DNA of 64,000 bases from UBA6522 sp965204155 (GCA_965204155.1 OZ241971.1:3410001-3474000), one strand, 5' to 3'. Positions 32,498 to 41,641 are shown, counted from the first letter of the stretch. Made by a program: numbers and translations. The notes: generated from the letters alone by a model not told the origin.

Positions 32498-34591
32498 ATG
32501 GACTTATTTCCGAAATCTAAAGTGGTTGGGGTATTCCGCGGGTTCAGGGACGGCGGACTGGAATTTCATGCGGATATTACCTTGCCGTACGATGAACGAC
32601 TTCGTGATATTCCAATGCATGGTCAGTTCATCCTCGGTCAGCTGGAGACCCCTGAAGAGGCTGTGTTGGGTCGCATCACATCAATTTCAGCGGATGGAAA
32701 ACTCACTTCTTCTGCCGGTGAGCAGTATTCCATTCGATCGGTCGCGGACGGCCGCGATGTACCTGACAACTTGCGGGAAGCCTATCTCCGCTATCGAGTG
32801 GACATACGCATTCTGGGCGTGTTGCGTAATGGCGATGTGGATGGAGGATTGGTGTTCGTGCCGTCTCACCGGCGGCTGCCGCACGTTGGTAGCAGGGTTG
32901 CTTTCCTGGCGGATGACGTGTTGAAGCACGTTGCAGGCGATCGTGGAACGGGTGCTGAATTGGGACACTTAGCGTTTGGAGAATACGTCTACGGCGCGGG
33001 TGATGTCCGATTGGAAGAAACGTCGTGGATGCGAGTCAAGGATCCAACGGTATCGGTTCGATTTGCCATCGAGAATCTCGTTTCACGCCGTACGTTCGTG
33101 TTTGCACGCGCCGGGTTCGGCAAATCAAACCTGAACAAACTCTTGTTCAGCACGCTTTACAAGAAAACACCGAGAGTGCAGAAACGAGGCAAAAGGCGTG
33201 TTCCGGTGGGGACAGTCATATTCGATCCGGATGGGGAGTACTTCTGGCCGGATGACAAGGGGCGGCCGGGATTTTGCGACGTTCCTCATTTGCGGGATCG
33301 GTTGGTTGTATTTACCTCGCGGGCAGCGCCAGGTGCCTATTACGGTTCCTTTGTGGCGGGCGGGGTAAGACTTGATATCCGGCGATTCCGGCCCAGCGAC
33401 ATAATCAACATCGCAGTGCCGGCTGAAAAGCAGGACCAGCAAAACGTTCGAAAACTTCGTGGGATGAATCCAGCCTCGTGGTCCGAATTGGTCGAATTGA
33501 TCGATCAGTATGGAAACGCCGCCCCACTTGGGCAGATTCAAGACTTGATGAAACTTGAGTCGGGCCAGGAAGTCGAGGCCTTGGCTGCGAGAGCCAACAT
33601 GACATCGATCGTGCGAATGCTTCACGACAAAGGAAGCACGCTGATCGATGTGCTCATGGAGGCCTTGTCCGCCGGCAAGCTCTGCGTGGTCGATGTGTCA
33701 CAGCTTCGCGGTGGTCCGTCTTTGATTCTGAGCGGCTTGATTTTGAGGAGAATTTTTGATCGTAATCAAGAGGAATTCACCAACGCGGAACCGCGCACGA
33801 TTCCAACGATCGCCGTAGTCGAAGAAGCCCAATCGGTATTGAACGAGCGGCATCCCGCATCGGCCGCGTACGTGGAGTGGGTAAAAGAAGGCCGGAAGTA
33901 TGACCTGGGTGCCGTTTTGATAACCCAGCAGCCAGGGAGTATCCCCGGGGATATACTGAGTCAGGGTGACAATTGGTTTCTTTTTCATCTGCTATCGGAA
34001 GGGGACTTACGGAGCGTGCGCGGAGCCAACTCACACTTTAGCAAGGACCTACTTAGCAGCCTCCTGAACGAGCCCATACCTGGGCACGGGGTGTTCTGGA
34101 GTAGCGCCGGTGAGGCACCCTACCCCATTCCATTTCGAGGTTTGTCCTTTGAGGCAATGTACGAAACGATCGATCCGTTCTACGACAAGCCCGAAATCGA
34201 CACGTACGCTGTTGGTCTAAGGGAGCAGGCTGCGAAGACGGTTTCAAATCTGTTGGCAGCGACCACAGGAAGTGTTTCGCCCGTGCAGGCTGAATCGCAA
34301 ACCGCCGATGATGAGGGTAGCATCGATGTTCTCTCGCTTCAGAAGGAGGCCGCCATAAGTACGCTTGCCTCCGATGCTCAACTGATCAGCGAGTTTGATT
34401 CCGGCGTGACGTGGGGCAAGTTAAAGGCGCTGCTCAAAGACGCGCTTCCAGACAGTCTGGATGACAAAGACACCGTGGCGTACCACTTGGTTGGACCCGC
34501 CGTGACTAAGATGCTGGGCGGTGTTCAGAACGTAGCTTGGAAAACGGAGCGTCGCGGCCCGCGTAAAACGACTTTCATCGTACGGATGTAA
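32498..34591 (+). CDS. HerA-like ATPase/translocase
   Basis: The 697-residue protein is a HerA/FtsK-class P-loop ATPase. It has an N-terminal beta-barrel-like HAS region (residues 1-180), Walker A ARAGFGKSNLNK near residue 205, GTVIFDPDGEYFWPD soon after (HerA signature 'D-dG-y'), IAVVEEAQSVLNERHP near residue 440 (Walker B) and VLITQQPGSIPGDILSQGDNWFLFHL near residue 475, the sensor region. HerA forms hexamers that pump DNA and drive NurA. The ATG at 32498 is preferred to the TTG at 32492 because AGGCGG precedes it. The C-terminal 120 residues are extra and helical (ISTLASDAQLISEFDSGVTWG). It converges with a DNA methyltransferase gene without a gap. Confidence 0.9.
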   Translation: MDLFPKSKVVGVFRGFRDGGLEFHADITLPYDERLRDIPMHGQFILGQLETPEEAVLGRITSISADGKLTSSAGEQYSIRSVADGRDVPDNLREAYLRYRVDIRILGVLRNGDVDGGLVFVPSHRRLPHVGSRVAFLADDVLKHVAGDRGTGAELGHLAFGEYVYGAGDVRLEETSWMRVKDPTVSVRFAIENLVSRRTFVFARAGFGKSNLNKLLFSTLYKKTPRVQKRGKRRVPVGTVIFDPDGEYFWPDDKGRPGFCDVPHLRDRLVVFTSRAAPGAYYGSFVAGGVRLDIRRFRPSDIINIAVPAEKQDQQNVRKLRGMNPASWSELVELIDQYGNAAPLGQIQDLMKLESGQEVEALAARANMTSIVRMLHDKGSTLIDVLMEALSAGKLCVVDVSQLRGGPSLILSGLILRRIFDRNQEEFTNAEPRTIPTIAVVEEAQSVLNERHPASAAYVEWVKEGRKYDLGAVLITQQPGSIPGDILSQGDNWFLFHLLSEGDLRSVRGANSHFSKDLLSSLLNEPIPGHGVFWSSAGEAPYPIPFRGLSFEAMYETIDPFYDKPEIDTYAVGLREQAAKTVSNLLAATTGSVSPVQAESQTADDEGSIDVLSLQKEAAISTLASDAQLISEFDSGVTWGKLKALLKDALPDSLDDKDTVAYHLVGPAVTKMLGGVQNVAWKTERRGPRKTTFIVRM

Positions 34592-35722
34592 TTACTGAAG
34601 ACAAAGCGAAATCGAATAGTCACGTTCACGCGCTGGTGTTGTCGATTTGCCCATTTGGTTGGCTTGGCGTTTGCCGTACGCCGCATTCCCACAGTCTCTG
34701 GAGCGTTTAATTTTCCAATTGTAGGAAGATAGCTCGAGCGAACGTTTGAGAAGTGGTCCTGGAGCGCTTGCTCTCGATCCGATACTGCCGAAGCGAACAA
34801 GCATTCGCAGTCGCTCGGAACCGACCTCGCCAACGCGATTCCACACCCGGGCTAGATCCTTAGAAAAACTCTCCTCGGAGCCATGATTTAGTTGCGGATG
34901 TCCACCGTACGATACTGTATCGGGTCCTCCAAGGAACCAGTTACGCAACCATTGGTCCTCCACATAGGTGCGTAAACCGAAATATGGGGGTGACGTGATA
35001 ACAAGGTCGACAGGATGGTTGATGGCATTGAACGTCTTTCTTTGGGTAGCGTCGCCACGACGAATGGCTGTGGGTGATGTGGGCGCCGAGAACGTGAGCT
35101 TAAGCACCGCTTCAGTGCGTTTGCGAACTACGTCAGATACGTTTATCTGGGGTGGTCTCATCGAACGTTTGCGCCAATAGCTCACCGAATAGGCGGGTTT
35201 GGACGCGAACGTACGTGGCATCTGATTTGAAAAATAGGAAGAGTTTCCCAAACACTTTGCCAGTGGTCCGTGGAGCGCGCCTAGCATTATCGCGCGCAGC
35301 AGATGCGCTGCATCACCAGTTCTGGCGTGCAGCAGCCGAGAGCGAATCCGGCATATCTGATCGAGAGTTTTGGGATGGTATGCCCAAGACCAGAATTCAC
35401 CCACCGGTAATTCATAGTCAGTTGGATTGTTCAGGTATCGGTCCGCGAGAGCAATTACTCGATCCGCAGGCGGAGATGCCAGCTTTGCCTTTGCAATAGC
35501 GACCGCAACTTGGGATGTATCGAACCCGTATGAGCGAAAGCCAAGGAAGCGCGCCGAGAAATTTGTGGTGCCCCGACCACAAAATGGATCGAGTACGACG
35601 GTCGATCTCGGTTTTGTCCGAAGAATGGCCATTGGAAATTCAAGCGGGAACATCGTGTAGTAGGGACAAACCGCGTTCAAACGAAAGCGGCTATCGTAGG
35701 CGAGACGTGTTCGACGATTCAC
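34592..35722 (-). CDS. DNA methyltransferase, N4-cytosine/N6-adenine type
   Basis: The 376-residue protein has motif I VVLDPFCGRGTT near residue 44 (SAM binding) and motif IV LVITSPPYFGLRTY near residue 242 (catalytic SPPY, most usual in N4-cytosine enzymes). About 190 residues between them could include the target-recognition region. The start is the GTG at 35722, right after an in-frame TAA. It is encoded opposite the HerA-like gene and ends at the base next to its stop. No restriction endonuclease is recognised nearby, so the methyltransferase may mark host DNA for the KGGVGR-NurA-HerA machinery. That role is inference; the enzyme class is clear. Confidence 0.88.
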   Translation of the reverse strand: MNRRTRLAYDSRFRLNAVCPYYTMFPLEFPMAILRTKPRSTVVLDPFCGRGTTNFSARFLGFRSYGFDTSQVAVAIAKAKLASPPADRVIALADRYLNNPTDYELPVGEFWSWAYHPKTLDQICRIRSRLLHARTGDAAHLLRAIMLGALHGPLAKCLGNSSYFSNQMPRTFASKPAYSVSYWRKRSMRPPQINVSDVVRKRTEAVLKLTFSAPTSPTAIRRGDATQRKTFNAINHPVDLVITSPPYFGLRTYVEDQWLRNWFLGGPDTVSYGGHPQLNHGSEESFSKDLARVWNRVGEVGSERLRMLVRFGSIGSRASAPGPLLKRSLELSSYNWKIKRSRDCGNAAYGKRQANQMGKSTTPARERDYSISLCLQ

Positions 35723-35749
35723 TGGATTAATTACCCAAGCGGCGAAGCT

Positions 35750-35799
35750 GTAGCGCAGTACGGGCTCAAATGGGTTCTCCCAATACGGTACTGCGCTAC
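35750..35799. repeat. 12-bp perfect inverted repeat upstream of the methyltransferase gene
   Basis: GTAGCGCAGTAC at 35750-35761 is repeated inverted at 35788-35799 (GTACTGCGCTAC) with 26 bp between; a small TGGG/CCCA hairpin is nested inside. It lies 28 bp upstream of the methyltransferase start and could be an operator or a transcript hairpin. Confidence 0.65.
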
Positions 35800-36381
35800 G
35801 ATACCAATCCTATCGACGTTTCCGCACGAGAGACAATGTGGAGTCTATGCTGACGGAACATAAATCATTTTGCCGATGAAGGCCACTACTCCAGCACGTC
35901 GTCGCGGTGACGCTGATCTCACTTATCCGCTCGGCCGAGTCGGCATTCGATGAATTCGGGTACATGCGTTCGCACACGAAGCAAATCGTGCTGACCGAGT
36001 TGGACCCTGCGGACGCAATGGAGCGGCTGATTGTTATTGACGTGAGTCAGAAGGGCTACAGCGGCGGTGGCGCTAAGCGGGTTGACCCGAAATGAAGTGA
36101 GCCGGCAAGGCGCTTTGCTTAAATGATACTCGTCGCTAGAGCGCCTTCCACAGGTTTGCTCAGCGGCTCCGTATCCGTCGTGTCGATAATCCGAAGTGTG
36201 ATGGGCTCCGTTCCTGCACACGGATAGTCGCCCAGATCGCTGGCGGCGTCTGCCTTTAGGTGTGTGCCGCAGGGGTGCGACAATTCCGCACTGCGGGTGG
36301 TGTGCGGTCAAGGATCGGCCAATCCGGGTAAAATGCGGGTTGAAAGACGGTATGTAGGGCACGACAGGGAGGACGACACCG
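35800..36381. other. Intergenic region, nothing certain
   Basis: About 580 bp between the methyltransferase promoter and a small gene. An open frame of 62 codons (35907-36095, plus) has no ribosome-binding site and no family; it may be a relic. I see no terminator, tRNA or transposase remnant. Confidence 0.4.
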
Positions 36382-36663
36382 ATGGCCATTGATGAAAGCA
36401 CACTCACAAAGGGGCAATTGAGAAAACTTGCTGCGCTGCGCCGATACGTGGGCGACAAACTGGGAGAAGAGGCGTTCGGGAAGTGGTTGGCGCAGCAGGC
36501 TGCGGCGCTCAGCGTGGACCCGGTGGCGGAGAAGATCGAGGCGGCGCTAGCGGGACTCGCCGATGATCGAAAGTTCAATCTTGGCAATTTCGGCTATACC
36601 GTTAGGCGCGCGCGCGGCAAGGGCGCGAGTGGGTTTGTTGCGATCAGGAATCAGAAGCCTTGA
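36382..36663 (+). CDS. Small hypothetical protein, 93 residues
   Basis: The 93-residue protein of unknown function has a strong ribosome-binding site (GGGAGGACGACACC) before the ATG at 36382. It is helical in the first two-thirds (LTKGQLRKLAALRRYVGDKLGEEAFGKWLAQQ in outline) and ends in a short basic strand region (KFNLGNFGYTVRRARGKGASGFVAIR). There is no zinc site or membrane segment. It stands alone between the methyltransferase and the following minus-strand gene. Its basic tail could bind nucleic acid, but that is a guess. The ribosome-binding site and codon pattern make it likely real. Confidence 0.65.
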   Translation: MAIDESTLTKGQLRKLAALRRYVGDKLGEEAFGKWLAQQAAALSVDPVAEKIEAALAGLADDRKFNLGNFGYTVRRARGKGASGFVAIRNQKP

Positions 36664-36811
36664 CCCAGTATCTGTGGAGCGCAAAGCCGAATTCGCAGGG
36701 GCATGCGGTCTGTCAATTGCGGGGCAAGATTACTCCGTGAATTGTCCGATGCCGTTGTGAATCTCTGATAGGATTGGCTTTAGATACGATCAGATTAGCC
36801 AATTACCGTAT

Positions 36812-37657
36812 TCAGGGTTTCTTTGCGTTTCGAAGTGCTTCCAAGACGTCGATGTACCCGACAAGCGCTTGAGCTACCTGCAGACCGTTTCGCACTGGCG
36901 ACGCGCCACCGTGAGAATCCTGCGAGTAGGCAGGAATGTCCTTGACCTTGCCGAAATGGGTGTCCAGTCCAAGAGTATCATGTTGCCAGGAGACTGTGTC
37001 ATGGAATAGGGGCCAGGATGACAGTGGTTCGTGTAGAAGAGAGAGATCCAGGTAGAAATTTGGCCCGCCAAGGCTTCCGGCGCTTCCAGAAGACTCCGCG
37101 ACATAGGCCTTGGTAAACGCAAAATTGCCTTGGAGTTGGGGAACGATATCAAAGGACGGTCGAGCGGCAAAGGCTTCGTGTATGGCTTGATGATGGGTCA
37201 GTTTTCCACGCTCATGTCGTCGAAGAATGGACTCTAGTTTCACACTATCGCTCTCGACTCTAGGTTTTCGGCCGAGCATTCGAAATCCACAGGCGACGAC
37301 CATTCTCATACCCGGGAATTGATTTCGTTTGTCTTCGGCGGTTATGGTCTGGAAAAGGCTCCAGGCTCGTTGCACGAAATCCAGTCCGACCGACTGACTT
37401 CGCAGTGAAAGATCGCGGTATGCGGCAACGCCATCATTCACGACCAGCGTCGGAAAAAGACGGAAACTTTCCTGGGCGACAATTCTGTGGAAGGTGCGAA
37501 GTCTCTTTACGCTCCTTTTTGCCTTTTCGGCTATGGGGTTGAATTCCGCTTCAGCCATGTTTGCGCCGTAACCCAGTAGATCACCCCACAAGGCGATTGA
37601 TACTTGAAAGGGGAACCGGGAGTTTTTTCCGAGTTCGTACGGCTTTGTTGCTTCCAA
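36812..37657 (-). CDS. Unknown protein, possible degenerate nucleotidyl-cyclase fold
   Basis: The 281-residue protein is not in a family I know. Its first 140 residues show a sequence of strands like that of class III nucleotidyl cyclases: VSIALWGDLLGYG near residue 24 (cf. D-x-x-G-F/Y), FPTLVVNDGVAAYRD near residue 70 (cf. GD) and GMRMVVACGFRMLG near residue 115 (cf. lRigi--G). The substrate-binding Lys and Asp/Arg residues of active cyclases are not evident, so it may be inactive or only similar by chance. The C-terminal half is helix/loop-rich. It is the last gene before tRNA-Pro, in a defence-like neighbourhood, and AT-richer than the chromosome to the right. Confidence 0.65.
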   Translation of the reverse strand: MEATKPYELGKNSRFPFQVSIALWGDLLGYGANMAEAEFNPIAEKAKRSVKRLRTFHRIVAQESFRLFPTLVVNDGVAAYRDLSLRSQSVGLDFVQRAWSLFQTITAEDKRNQFPGMRMVVACGFRMLGRKPRVESDSVKLESILRRHERGKLTHHQAIHEAFAARPSFDIVPQLQGNFAFTKAYVAESSGSAGSLGGPNFYLDLSLLHEPLSSWPLFHDTVSWQHDTLGLDTHFGKVKDIPAYSQDSHGGASPVRNGLQVAQALVGYIDVLEALRNAKKP

Positions 37658-38032
37658 GATTTCTTACGGCTCCGTGGTTGAAGTGTGTCGAGTCAATTGC
37701 GGATTTGTCTATGGCAAGGTGAAGATGTCGAGCAGCGTCACCAAGTTCAGTGGGGTCATTGCTAGGCGTCTTTCAGTCGGTGTGCTCTTGGCTGACATCG
37801 TAGCTTCAGCCTACGCGCAGAGTGAAGTCAGTGCTCTATTCGCATTCGAGATCACGTCACGCGACCCTTGCAATGATCTCACGTTTGCTTTGACTAGAGG
37901 GGGCGAAACGGGTACGAGGTTGGGCACGTTCAGAGGGGCTGTAGAGGAGCGAATTCGTGCCTGAAGGTGGCATGCATGCCACCTTCAACCTAAAGCAAGA
38001 TGTACGAAAAGACCGTAAATTATTGTTTTTAT
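37658..38032. other. Intergenic region with a 24-bp perfect palindrome
   Basis: 375 bp between the last accessory gene and tRNA-Pro. A perfect 24-bp palindrome covers 37963-37986 (arms GAAGGTGGCATG and its complement). No T-run follows on either strand, so it is not a standard terminator; it might bind a dimeric protein or be part of an integration site. An open frame of 96 codons (37674-37964, plus) is unconvincing. Confidence 0.55.
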
Positions 38033-38109
38033 TGGTCGGGGTGAGAGGATTTGAACCTCCGGCCCCTGCCTCCCGAAGACAGTGCTCTACCAGGCTGAGC
38101 TACACCCCG
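38033..38109 (-). tRNA. tRNA-Pro (anticodon CGG), CCA encoded
   Basis: A 77-nt tRNA on the minus strand. The acceptor stem is CGGGGTG/CACCCCG with discriminator A and encoded CCA. The anticodon arm is CTGTC-TTCGGGA-GGCAG, giving anticodon CGG. The T arm carries TTCAAAT. The 3' end faces the accessory block on the left, the orientation expected if an element had integrated there. Confidence 0.95.
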
Positions 38110-38326
38110 ATCCGACAAACAATCGCTGACTGGACAATTTTATACCAGATAGCCTCGGGATAGCCGCTTCCTGTCCGATTCGCATTGCGTGGCCGGCGAC
38201 AAACAGTGCGTTTCTGTACGACTTGATGCTCGATTTCCGTCAATGTGCCCCGAATTCCCGTATTCTATGTCCGCTTCGAGAGCCGACGTCCTTAAGACAT
38301 GGCTCGAACGGCCGCGAGGTGGAACC

Positions 38327-39925
38327 ATGGACAGACGCCGGTTTCTCAAGGGCGCCTTGGGCGCAAACATCCTGGCTCACTTGCCGGCCGGCCTGTTTGC
38401 CCAGAATGAGGCCGGTGCGATCGACGACGATTGGGATTCCGGTGTTGTCCGACACTTGCTGCCCGCGGTGAGCGACTCGAGTATTCTCATCAAGGCATCC
38501 TTTTCGGAACGCCAGTCGTCGCCGCCCGTACTTCTGATCGGCGGTCAGCGGGTGGAGGGCCGGATGAACGACACCCAGGGGGAGTTCTGGCAATTCCATG
38601 CCGACGGCCTGGAGGCTGGCCGAACATTCGCCCTGGAACTCAGCGGCGACCGCGGTCAGGCGTTGTGCGAACCCTGGGAACTGTCGACCTTTCCGGCACG
38701 TGACGCCAACGTGGACAGCTTCCGATTGCTCGTTTACACCTGCGCCGGCGGCCACGACGCACTCGGGTTCCTGCCAGCCGCCGTTCGCCAGCGCCTGCTG
38801 CGTCGCGCGCTATCCTTTGGCCCGCAGGCCGTCATAGCCAATGGGGACCACGTGTATTGGGACATCCTGTCGCCTCGCGGCGGTCTCATTCTGGCGAATA
38901 CGGATACGGCTCGACGATTGGCTGGTGAATTCGACCGCTCCGCACTGGTCCTGGGAAGCGACAATGAAACGGTGCTCAAACTGGCAGTAACGCCGCAAAT
39001 TGCACCGGTCTATGGAACCATCTTCCGCTCCACGCCGGTCTATTTCCTGCAGGATGATCACGACCATTTCGAGAACGACGAAGCCACCGATGAGATGGTG
39101 ACGTTCCCGCCTTCGTGGTTCATGATTCAATTGGCCCGCGCTTCGCAAAAGCTCTTCTATCCCGAGTTTCTCCCGGATGCGAATCGGCCTCCCTACCTGC
39201 CGTGGTCTTCATCCGGCGATCGGATCAGTGGCCTGTCGGAGAGCTTTGGCACGCTACGGTTCGGCAACCTGGCGGAGGTGCTTCTGTACGACGTGAGGCG
39301 AACAATGACGATCGCCGGACCGACTTCCGTGTTTGTCGACCCGCAGGTTGAGCAGTGGTTGGACGCGAGAACGGGGAATGAAGACACTCGCCACCTGGTC
39401 CATGTGCCTTCGAGTCCGCTGGGCTGGAGTGCGGGCAAGTGGGGCGAGTGGTATCCGGATATTCTGGGAGAGGACCAGACGCTGACGACTGACATTCCCA
39501 AACCCTATTGGCAGCAGGGTTGGCTGGCCCAGCACGACCGAATCGTCAGATCGCTTGCAAACATGCAGGAACGGACTCCGATGATCATAAGCGGCGACTT
39601 GCATGCGCTGGCGCTGGGCAGGATGGTGCGCAGCGGCGCCATGGATCTTTCCGCCAATCCGATCAACATCGCGCTGGCAGGTCCGATCAGCACGGGCGAT
39701 GAATTGTGGCCATCGGCTTTTCGGGGCGTCGGCCCCGGCACTCCGTCCCACGTCGATATGGAGGAAGACATCACTCCGCTGGAGCAGCATGGCTTCACAC
39801 TGGTCGATTTCGAACCGGACCGGATTGCGCTGCGTTTCTTCCGGTGGGATGTCGAATCGCAGGACCCGGCGGAGATTGACGACCTAATGCCATTTCATTC
39901 CGCAGTGATCCCGCGGGGCGGATAA
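38327..39925 (+). CDS. PhoD-like metallophosphatase, Tat-exported
   Basis: The 532-residue protein hydrolyses phosphate esters in the cell envelope, by analogy with PhoD. It begins with a twin-arginine-type signal, MDRRRFLKGALGANILAHLPAGLFAQ. Metal-binding signatures follow: VIANGDHVYWD near residue 170, FLQDDHDHFEND near residue 245 and IISGDLHALALGRM near residue 420. The order of GD, DDHDH and GDLHA is that of PhoD-type phosphatases. The ATG at 38327 follows GAGGTGG at good spacing; longer frames put residues before the Tat signal and are unlikely. It is 14 bp upstream of the lactate permease gene, so the two are probably one operon. Confidence 0.9.
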   Translation: MDRRRFLKGALGANILAHLPAGLFAQNEAGAIDDDWDSGVVRHLLPAVSDSSILIKASFSERQSSPPVLLIGGQRVEGRMNDTQGEFWQFHADGLEAGRTFALELSGDRGQALCEPWELSTFPARDANVDSFRLLVYTCAGGHDALGFLPAAVRQRLLRRALSFGPQAVIANGDHVYWDILSPRGGLILANTDTARRLAGEFDRSALVLGSDNETVLKLAVTPQIAPVYGTIFRSTPVYFLQDDHDHFENDEATDEMVTFPPSWFMIQLARASQKLFYPEFLPDANRPPYLPWSSSGDRISGLSESFGTLRFGNLAEVLLYDVRRTMTIAGPTSVFVDPQVEQWLDARTGNEDTRHLVHVPSSPLGWSAGKWGEWYPDILGEDQTLTTDIPKPYWQQGWLAQHDRIVRSLANMQERTPMIISGDLHALALGRMVRSGAMDLSANPINIALAGPISTGDELWPSAFRGVGPGTPSHVDMEEDITPLEQHGFTLVDFEPDRIALRFFRWDVESQDPAEIDDLMPFHSAVIPRGG

Positions 39926-39939
39926 CGGAAGCTCAGGAC

Positions 39940-41607
39940 ATGTCGCAATCCCTTCAGGCACTGCTGGCCGTTCTGCCGATCCTCGTGGCGGCGATCCTGT
40001 TAGTGGGCTTTCGCATTCCCGCCCGGGTCGCCATGCCGGCCGTCTACGTTCTCGCGGTTGTCATCGGACTGTTTGCGTGGGCCATGCCCGTGACCCAGAT
40101 TGCCGCGGCATCCATTCAGGGACTGTTCATCACGTTTGAAATCCTCTTCATCATCTTTGCGGCGATACTTCTACTCAACACGCTGAAACACTCCGGCGCC
40201 ATAACCGCGATTCGCGCCGGATTTGCCACGATCACGCCGGACCGGCGGGTGCAGCTCATCATCATCAGCTGGCTCTTCGGCAGCTTTATCGAGGGGGCAT
40301 CGGGGTTCGGCACGCCGGCCGCGATCACCGCGCCGCTGCTGGTCGCGCTGGGATTTCCGGCGATGACGGCGGTGATGCTCGGCATGATGGTCCAGAGCAC
40401 GCCCGTGACCTTCGGAGCGGTGGGCACACCGATTCTGGTGGGAGTACGGGGAGGACTGGAGAGCCCCGAAGTCACGCAACAACTGGCCGCGGCGGGATTG
40501 ACCATGGCCGATCATTTGCAGGTCGTCACGGTCCACGTCGCAGTCCTGCACGCTATCGTCGGAACGGCGATGCCGCTGTTCATGGTGATGATGATGACGC
40601 GGTTCTTCGGCAGGAACCGATCCTGGACCGAAGGATTGTCCATCTGGCCCTTCGCGCTGCTCGGGGGTGTCGCCTTTACGATTCCCTACTTGTTGAGCGG
40701 CATCTTCCTGGGGCCCGCGTTCCCCTCGCTTCTGGGGGGGATGGCAGGTCTCGCGATCGTGACGACGGCGGCGCGCAAGCGTTTCCTGGTTCCCGAGGAC
40801 GAATGGGATTTTGCTCCGCGGGAGGAGTGGCCAAACCAATGGATCGGACAGTTGGAAATGCGACTTGAAACGCCCAGGGAACAGATGACGCCGGTTCGGG
40901 CGTGGATGCCATACGTGCTGGTGGCCGGACTGCTGGTGATCACGCGGCTTCCGCAAGTGCCCATCGGCCGGGCATTGCAGTCGGTGGCGTTTCGCTGGGA
41001 GGAGATCCTGGGCACCGGCGTGACGGCCAGCACGACGCCGTTCTACCTGCCGGCGTTCATGGTGCTGGTGGCCGCACTTCTGACCGTCGCGCTGCACCGC
41101 ATGCGCGGCCGCGAATTCCTGGCCGCCTTCTCCGAATCGTCCAGAACCCTGCTGGGCGCCGGATTCGTATTGATCTTCACGGTCCCCATGGTGCGCATCT
41201 ACATCAACTCCGACGTGAATGCGCTCGGGCTGCAGAGCATGCCCATCGTCATGGCGGACTGGGTTGCCGTCAACGTCGGCGCGGTATGGCCGTTCTTCGC
41301 ACCGTTCATCGGGGCGCTGGGGGCGTTCATCGCCGGCAGCAATACCGTCAGCAACCTGATGTTTGCCCTGTTGCAGCACGGGGTGGCCACGGCATTGGGC
41401 ATTTCCGCCGCGCTCGTGGTTGCGCTTCAGGCGGTGGGCGCCGCAGCGGGCAACATGATCGCGATCCACAACGTGGTGGCGGCATCGGCCACGGTGGGCC
41501 TGCTGGGCCAGGAAGGCGCGACGCTGCGCCGCACCATCATCCCGACGATCTATTACCTCGTCATGACGGGCGCGTTGGGCCTGCTCGCGGTGCGGTTCCT
41601 GGCATAG
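39940..41607 (+). CDS. lldP: L-lactate permease (LctP family)
   Basis: The 555-residue inner-membrane protein imports lactate (or glycolate) with protons. It has about 13 hydrophobic segments and the family's most conserved loop SFIEGASGFGTPAAITAPLLVALGF in outline near residue 108, together with a late GSNTVSNLMFALLQHGVA near residue 465. The length is standard (E. coli LldP has 551). It follows the PhoD-like phosphatase gene by 14 bp on the same strand. No lactate dehydrogenase gene is beside it, so the physiological substrate is not proved by context. The gene ends convergently with gamma-glutamyltransferase, 34 bp away. Confidence 0.93.
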   Translation: MSQSLQALLAVLPILVAAILLVGFRIPARVAMPAVYVLAVVIGLFAWAMPVTQIAAASIQGLFITFEILFIIFAAILLLNTLKHSGAITAIRAGFATITPDRRVQLIIISWLFGSFIEGASGFGTPAAITAPLLVALGFPAMTAVMLGMMVQSTPVTFGAVGTPILVGVRGGLESPEVTQQLAAAGLTMADHLQVVTVHVAVLHAIVGTAMPLFMVMMMTRFFGRNRSWTEGLSIWPFALLGGVAFTIPYLLSGIFLGPAFPSLLGGMAGLAIVTTAARKRFLVPEDEWDFAPREEWPNQWIGQLEMRLETPREQMTPVRAWMPYVLVAGLLVITRLPQVPIGRALQSVAFRWEEILGTGVTASTTPFYLPAFMVLVAALLTVALHRMRGREFLAAFSESSRTLLGAGFVLIFTVPMVRIYINSDVNALGLQSMPIVMADWVAVNVGAVWPFFAPFIGALGAFIAGSNTVSNLMFALLQHGVATALGISAALVVALQAVGAAAGNMIAIHNVVAASATVGLLGQEGATLRRTIIPTIYYLVMTGALGLLAVRFLA

Positions 41608-41641
41608 CCGTCCGGCCCGCGCTTCCGGGTCAACGCCGCGC

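Noticed and set aside
35907..36095. Plus-strand open frame of 62 codons after the methyltransferase promoter.
   Set aside because: No ribosome-binding site, no domain; could be a decayed gene but I cannot support it.
37674..37964. Plus-strand open frame of 96 codons before tRNA-Pro.
   Set aside because: No ribosome-binding site and no family; it begins just 17 bp from the start of the minus-strand gene, in its likely promoter.
1..38000. Search for integrase, relaxase, coupling protein or type IV secretion genes to prove an ICE.
   Set aside because: None is visible in the window, so I describe the backbone only as plasmid- or ICE-like.
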